Shown here piece after piece: positions 58,044 through 64,000 of a stretch of DNA of 64,000 nt (positions within the stretch are counted from its first letter, which is position 1; the number at the start of each line of letters is the position of its first letter). Location: NCBI RefSeq assembly GCF_000003855.2, contig NW_003101674.1:734734-798733 (forward strand), read 5' to 3'. A model generated the notes under the pieces. That model made no database searches, was not told where the DNA came from, and saw only the letters and a program-made list of their open reading frames with translations. This DNA is from Blastomyces gilchristii SLH14081. Lineage: Eukaryota > Ascomycota > Eurotiomycetes > Onygenales > Ajellomycetaceae. The translations under genes and the position numbers were made by a program.

Positions 58044-61000
58044 ATGGCGCCGCTGGCTTCCTCAAAGAGAACACTTAACCCGCGAACTCCTCGACCGCAA
58101 CCGAAGGTCCTCAGAACTAGCCAGACTGAAGACCCAGCCGTCAACAGTGAACCACCTCCAAAGAGGCGGAGGTATGTTCCTGGGGGGCCAGGCGGTGGAG
58201 GAAGATATGTTGACGTTGATGGGAATGAAACGCCTGCGAGATTAATAAGGGAAATGCCTTCTTCGAATTATACGACTCCTCGAGTTCGACCTGTGCGCGA
58301 GCCTTCCAGCAACAATGTCGTGAGGCGAACCCAGCCCACCACCCCTCCTGCCTCTAGTCGACCCAGGCGCGAAAAAAATCAAACGCGAAGGTACAGTTCT
58401 GCTGCTGCCGCGGCCCTTGCTGTTGCGCAAGGTGATGGTTACAAGCCTAGGGAAGAGAGGGGTTGGGAGGAATTTCATCCGGACCTTGATATCGATGTAA
58501 AAATCGCCGTTTTCAGCTCCGATGAAGTCGACGGAATCAAACCAAGCTCTACGCTCCCAAATGGCCACTCAGGCAGAGGAACCGATGAAAGCGGAGATAG
58601 CGCCGTGGAATTATTACCAAATGCCTCTACTCCCGTAAAGCGACGACCAGGGCGTCCACGATTAAGTGAGACCTACACAAATGGGATTGGGACGCCCAAC
58701 GGACCGAAAATTGTACCCCCTCCTGGACCTAATCCCCGCGAGAAACTTACCTTGCCTAAGCCATCCTTTGTCCTTAAAGACCCGTTTCTTCCCTTCGAAC
58801 AGAAGGGTGTTGGACAGCAGAATTATGTTGACCGCACCATGGCAAGCGTTGGTTACCAAGAGAGTGATATTTTTCTTCGTCATGAACGGCGATTAATTCG
58901 TATGGCCGAAGGTGCGGCCGAGGAAGATCTGGATCTAAGCCCATCGACGCCCGTTGACGGTGAGGCCAACACTACTATTGGAAATATTGGAGTTGGAAGG
59001 GTGGAATATGATATGGATGAACAAGATGCCAAATGGCTGGAGACGTATAATGCGCAAAGGAGGGAGGAACAGTTTGAGCCTATCAAACCTGCTGTTTTTG
59101 AGATTACCATGACCAAAATTGAAAAGGAATGGCATGCCTTGGAGAAGCGTATACCGAAACCAAATCCTAAACCACCACAAACACAACGGCCACGCTCAAG
59201 CTCTGCTGCTGCTGTTAACGGCGAACATGCTGGCCCTGGGGAAGAGCAGGATAGCAAATGTGCAATATGTGACGATGGTGATTGTGAGAATGCAAATGCA
59301 ATTGTCTTCTGTGATGGGTGCGACCTCGCGGTTCATCAGGAATGTTATGGCGTCCCTTATATCCCCGAAGGCCAGTGGTTGTGTAGAAAGTGTCAACTGA
59401 TTGGCCGTGGATCCCCATCGTGCATCTTCTGCCCTAACACCGAGGGAGCCTTCAAGCAAACGAACACCTCGAAGTGGTCACATCTACTTTGCGCAGTGTG
59501 GATACCTGAAGTCTCCATTGGGAACCCATCGTTAATGGAACCGGTAAATGAGGTCGAGAAAGTTCCCAGAAATCGTTGGAAACTTACATGCTACATCTGC
59601 CGACAAAAAATGGGAGCGTGCATTCAATGCAGCAACAAAAATTGTTTTGTTGCTTTTCATGTTACTTGCGCAAGGCGGGCTCGCCTATATTTAAAGATGA
59701 AATTAATACCGGGAGCTCCGGCAGTCATGGAATCGAGCAGCTTAAAAGCATTTTGCGACAAGCATGTTCCACCGGACTGGAGAATAGAACACAATACCGA
59801 TGCTGCCACTGCAGAGGCCTTGGAATATTATCGCAACACGATGCAAGGCCGAAGGTGGGGCGATAGTCAGGCTGCGGCTTTGGCTTTGGGCACAGATTCA
59901 CAAGACGGGATTGACCCTGCCGGGGAGGACAATCGAGCGATTACACCTCGGATTACACTTACAGTGGGCGGAAACAAACGCAAGCGCACTCTTCCAAAAA
60001 CCATTTGGAAATTACCTTCCGGAGCGCCAGTTATTCCTCAAGTCGTGTTGAACAGTGTCATCGCGTCTCTACAGCGGTTTACGGTGCGACAACGGAAGCA
60101 GTATGCTGAAGACGCCTGCAAGTATTGGACCCTGAAACGAGAATCTCGTCGGGGTGCAGCGTTGCTTAAACGGTTGCAGCTCCAACTTGAAACTTTTTCA
60201 TCCATGGAAATGACAAGACGTAATTTTGCGGGAATGGGAGTGGCCGGAACTGTTCGGCTCCAGCGTAGGATCGCATTTGCGGATAAACTCTACTTGGATC
60301 TTGACAGGGTTAGGATGCTGTGCGACGAAGTGAAGAAGCGGGAGCGAGAAAAGCTCAAAGACGCGGAGATACTGCGCAGCATAGTTGATTTGGTTTATTT
60401 TCCCATCCCTCCGATGCTCTGGCCAATGCTTGAGAAGGCATTTGCGTACGTATACTATATCCCTGCGAATATGTGTCTTTCTTGATCGCTAACATTGCTT
60501 ATAGGCTCGACGGGAAAGGTGCGTTCCGTCTCGGGCTACTATCCATTCGGTCAAAATTAGAGCAACGAGCATATACCTCGGTTTCATCATTTTCTCGTGA
60601 TCTTGCCAACGTCTTCACCTCCGAAATTGGGGTTGATTCTGTGGGTGATACAGCTGAATTGCAAATGCAGATCATGGGACGGGCCCCAGAACTTAGCTTA
60701 GAGCAAAGGGAAAAACGAAAACTTGCAAAACGGATCATCAAGGCGATACAGCCAGCTTTGGAAGATTCTCTGAGGAAGGAAAGCGAGTTGAACGGGAAGC
60801 CTTTTGAAAAGGAACTAAGAGATTTGGATGCCTTGTTGGAAGATAGCGTCCTCTCGCAGAGGGGTTCATTTGTTGCTACGCCCAGGGAGACGACAAATGA
60901 CGTTAAGACTACGGAGCGAGATCCGCTGGTTAACGGGATAAAGACCAATGCTGAAGTCGATCAGGCGGATGCACAAGAACCCGCCGCAGAACCTACAGAA

Positions 61001-61564
61001 CCTCTGCATGCTGAGCCTGAGAAGCAGGCTGCGCCTGGGGATAAAGATGTTACAATGGTCGATGTGAACGGGGCAACGAAAAGTGGTCTCGACAAGGAGG
61101 TTTTGGGTTCGAAAACGAATGGGGTTGTCGTAGCAACTTCTACTAAATTATCTCCCGTACCTCAGCCTACAGATACTTCTTCTTCTCGTGATATACAAAT
61201 GGTCTCTCCCGCCTCCCCGGCTTCGCCTGTTAATTCTCTGGCTGGCAAAGAACTACCTCCTTTATCTCAAGGTGGTATACAGTGGTATATGCAGCCGTTC
61301 GATCCTATCGGGACTACCGTTCATGAGGAGAGATGGACTGGTCGGGAAGTGCTCAGAGGGATGAGTGAGGAGCTAAGCGAGATCGGCGAGGACGAGCTTC
61401 GGAATCTTGTCGGGGACGAGGCTCCCGAATACGTTTCAGATTTTCCAATCGCGGGTCCTGAAGTAGGACCTAGCGGCGACGTCGCTAAGGATACTGCCGC
61501 TGCTGGTGCCTTGAAACCGAAAACTCACAAGACCCGAAGGCGATGGAAAGGTTTTAAAAGATAA
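58044..61564 (+). CDS. NTO1: NuA3 histone acetyltransferase subunit Nto1 (BRPF-like PHD protein)
   Basis: Exons 58044-60445 and 60505-61564 with a 59-bp intron, total 1153 residues. A basic disordered head is followed by an Enhancer-of-Polycomb-like segment (about residues 240-380; FVLKDPFLPFEQKGVG and IEKEWHALEKRIPKP). Next comes a first PHD finger (CAICDDGDCENANAIVFCDG, from about residue 403), a zinc knuckle and an extended PHD (CIFCPNTEGAFKQ, then CYICRQKMGACIQC and FHVTCARRARLYLKMK). This PHD-knuckle-PHD order is the BRPF/Nto1 hallmark that reads histone H3 and links the Sas3-type acetyltransferase to chromatin. Across the intron, FALDGKGAFRLGLLSIRSKL and AYTSVSSFSRDLANVF resemble a degenerate bromodomain. 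The tail is acidic/Ala-rich and low in conservation. The ATG at 58044 is the first in frame. Confidence 0.93.
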
Positions 61565-62261
61565 ATATACTGGACTGGACGGAGTGATATTAGGGGTTCT
61601 AAGTTTCTAGGCGTTGATTTATAGTTCATCTGATTTCATTTTTATTTTTGTGTTTATTATTTTGGTTTTCCCGCTTTTGTTTTTACATACCCACATGTTT
61701 ACTAGGATTTATGGTATGTGTGCAGGGTTAGGATCTTATGATAATTATGGTCTCAGATTTATTCAACTAAAGGGGTTTTCGGGTGCCCGGTAACTGTTTT
61801 GTAGAGATTGTGACTGTAAGTTATTTCAATCATTCCATCAAGCTCTAGCTGGTTTTTTTGCCTTTTCTTTAGACGCCAGAGCCGCACGGCTGAATTGGGG
61901 TCTCGCTCATGTCGAGATGACGCTAGTCTTTATCAGGCCACCACTTGAGCCGCCAACGCGCTAATGGTCGTTCCTTCTTCCCAGCTCCAGATTTGCTGTG
62001 ACCGTCGCCCTTATTTTCTTTTCACCTCACCTCGCTCTATCAACAAACCCCCAACAGCGTGGACTAGTTTTATTCTTGTTCCTTTTGTGTATCTCATTTT
62101 TGCTTCTGTCTTCTTCTGAAGAGGTTTGCTTTGTCGACTTCCGGTTTCTTCCCTCGTCTTTTAGCTCTGCCACTTGTGAAATCCGACTCTCAACACCTTC
62201 GCCACTCTTCATACCCCGTCCATTTTTTTTAACATATCTCCTCTGATCTCCATACAAACCG
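61565..62261. other. NTO1 3' flank and promoter of the RRM gene
   Basis: T-rich 3' region then pyrimidine-rich leader sequence (about 61960-62250) before the next ATG. No gene seen. Confidence 0.6.
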
Positions 62262-63402
62262 ATGGCTACTATGGAGTACGAAGCGGAGAATGGTCGTTTT
62301 GATGGTATGAGCGAATACATGCAAAGAGCTTGCGTGATCCCGAACTAATTCCTGATCTTTTCAGACGAGCCCCGATTCGATCGCGATCGTAGCGCCTCTC
62401 CAAGAGGCAACGGGAGAGGTGGAGCTCGGAACCGAAGCATGTCTCCAATCGGCCGCGGTGATCATCTCCGGTAAGCTCAGTATGGGCTTTTATTTTACTT
62501 AAACAGCGGGAGTTTCGTGGGCTAATATATCGTCCTAGCGTACCCCAAAATGATCGGGCTATGAAAGGAAACGACGACGATGAAGGAAGCGTCAATACTG
62601 GCTCTAATCTTTTCGTTACCGGTATCCACCCACGACTTACTGAATCAGACGTATCTCGCCTCTTCGAGAAATATGGCGATGTTGAGAACTGCTCGATTAT
62701 GGTTGACCCGCACACAAAGGAATCGCGCGGTTTCGGTTTCGTGAAGATGGTGACTTCAGAGCAAGCGGACGCGGCAAAGGAAGGCCTTCAAGGTGAAGTC
62801 ATCGAAGGGAGAACTCTTAGCATTGAGAAGGCTCGTCGTGGCCGCCCCCGAACGCCAACCCCTGGGAAATACTTTGGTCCGCCAAAACGTGGAACAGCCT
62901 GTATGTGTTTGAAAAATCTCAAATGTAACGTTTATCAACAACCGCATGGCTAACTTATAATGCAGTCGGTCGTGGCCCGCCCCGTGGCGGCCGTTACGAC
63001 CGTTATGATGACCGTCGGGGAGGATATGGCGCCAGTGGTGGCCGTCGACCAGATGATAGCTACCGCTACGGCCGTTATGATTCGTACAATGAACGTAGTC
63101 GGGATTACGGTCGCCGTGACTTCCGCGACGAGCCATCCTACCGTGGTATCGATCGTTATGCGACATCAGGGGGACGTGAAGGAGGCCGTGAAGGAGGTCG
63201 TGAAGACAGGTACGAGCGTCGTGGTGGCGGTGATGACCGCCGTGGAGATGATCGTCGCGCTTACTACGATCGCGACGATGCTCGTTCACACCATTCTGCC
63301 CCATTTGCGGATGCCCCACCACCTCCCCGTGAGTCCCGTGATCCATACGGAGGCCGTGGCTACGAAGGCCGTGGTGGAGATGACAGGTATGGCGCCAGAT
63401 AG
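62262..63402 (+). CDS. Tra2-like RRM/RG-rich RNA-binding protein
   Basis: Exons 62262-62304, 62365-62470, 62539-62900 and 62966-63402, total 315 residues. All introns are short (60, 68 and 65 bp) and in frame. One RRM is present: RNP2-like LFVTGI and RNP1 RGFGFVKM, with the ESDVSRLFEKYGDVENCSIM segment between. The order (short RS-type head with SPRGNGRGGARNRSMSP, central RRM with PHTKESRGF, then PGKYFGPPKR and a long Arg/Gly/Asp/Tyr-rich tail) matches transformer-2-type splicing regulators. The tail contains repeated GGREGGREGGRED and YDRYDDRRGG blocks, likely for phase separation or methylation. It probably binds exonic GAA-type elements and controls splicing in the nucleus. A competing open frame at 62960-63406 in another frame is a shadow of the repetitive last exon. 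Confidence 0.9.
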
Positions 63403-64000
63403 GTAGGTATGAAGGATCAAGAAAGCTTCAAATTGTGGCCCGGCAATGACCATTGGCCACTTTTTGGACTGCTTTCTTTCTTCTCCACTTTCTTATTTTT
63501 CTCTTGTTTCTATTATTTTATTTCTGTTCCTGTATTCCACGAATGGTTTAATGTCACTACCCTCAATTGAGGGTCAAGATCGACGGTTACGGCGGCGCTT
63601 CTCTATTTTGTCTCCCAGAAAAGTCAACTTTTCGCGCATACATGGTTTGTCGGCGAATACGGAAAACATTCTTCCAACCTCGTACGATATGATCAGCCCC
63701 AGGCTAACTTGGTGTTGAGATCCCGTCTATATGGTTTTTTTCCTTCTTTCTTCTCGCACGGATATCGCAAATTGGCGGCGGATTGAACAAAACAAAAACA
63801 AAAAACAATATGTCTACCTGTAATACCCTCGGTTTTTCTTGTGGTCAGCACTATTCTTCAGTTTCAGCTATGGTCGTTATCGCTATTCAACTTTATTCGC
63901 CGTATCACCTCTCATCAGCCCCAGGTAACGACTGTCCCAAGAGTTCGCCCAAGAGGAGCAGAGATGTCAGCTCATAGTACCACAGAAAAACTTTCCGCCT
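63403..64000. other. 3' flank of RRM gene, no gene seen
   Basis: T-rich sequence at about 63480-63540 fits a 3' untranslated region. The last 400 bases have short frames without recognisable motifs; a gene may start beyond the window. Confidence 0.55.

Noticed and set aside
62960..63406. 148-codon Val/Thr/Met-rich frame
   Set aside because: Out-of-frame shadow of the Arg/Gly-rich last exon of the RRM protein, which is in frame with the RRM.
1..64000. CRISPR array, secondary-metabolite cluster or prophage-like system
   Set aside because: No spaced direct-repeat array, no PKS/NRPS/terpene-synthase core gene, and the gene content is eukaryotic housekeeping.

Overview
The window reads as nuclear DNA of a filamentous ascomycete. 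Genes are dense and split by short GT-AG introns (about 55-140 bp), the proteins are typical of Eurotiomycetes, and CpG is lost from repeated DNA. An AT-rich, CpG-free repeat block beside normal-GC gene space fits Onygenales (dimorphic-fungus relatives) best. Genus cannot be decided from the sequence alone, and the taxonomic call is inference.

Layout. Positions 1-4157 are an AT-rich block of decayed repeats with no gene. It includes a tandem pair of about 0.95 kb units and ends sharply in a short motif seen at three places. From about 4.2 kb the composition becomes normal. In order come: a small conserved hypothetical (-); a gene-poor 3.5 kb stretch; a TPR protein (+) convergent with the kinetochore protein Nnf1 (-); the Pho85/PhoA kinase (-); a SIRT4-type sirtuin (-) divergent from a CDF metal transporter (+); xylulokinase (+); the tRNA exportin Los1 (+) convergent with S-formylglutathione hydrolase (-); separase (-) divergent from a DUF5321-like mitochondrial protein (+); a PRISE-type reductase (-); the aspartate/glutamate carrier Agc1 (-); a gene-poor 4 kb stretch; a small predicted PP1-docking protein (+); the mitochondrial t6A enzyme Qri7 (+); a Myb/SANT protein (-); a gene-poor 4.9 kb stretch holding a 100-N assembly gap; a five-exon RGG-type small protein (-) divergent from the NuA3 subunit Nto1 (+); and a Tra2-like RRM protein (+).

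The genes are mostly housekeeping and do not form an obvious metabolic cluster. Two themes recur. Chromosome segregation is represented by Nnf1, separase and perhaps the PP1-docking protein. Mitochondrial function is represented by the sirtuin, CDF transporter, Agc1, Qri7 and the DUF5321-like protein.

I do not see a convincing new multi-gene system. The most novel items are: (1) a 147-residue protein with adjacent SILK and RVxF-type PP1 docking motifs behind a long pyrimidine-rich leader; (2) a five-exon gene whose exons are too short to stand out as open frames; (3) a recurrent intergenic motif GTACTCCGTAC; (4) a 24-nt PHO85 microexon that encodes the kinase glycine loop; and (5) the tandem, directionally mutated AT-rich repeats. 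All exon joins were made by eye from splice consensus and frame, and no database search was run.
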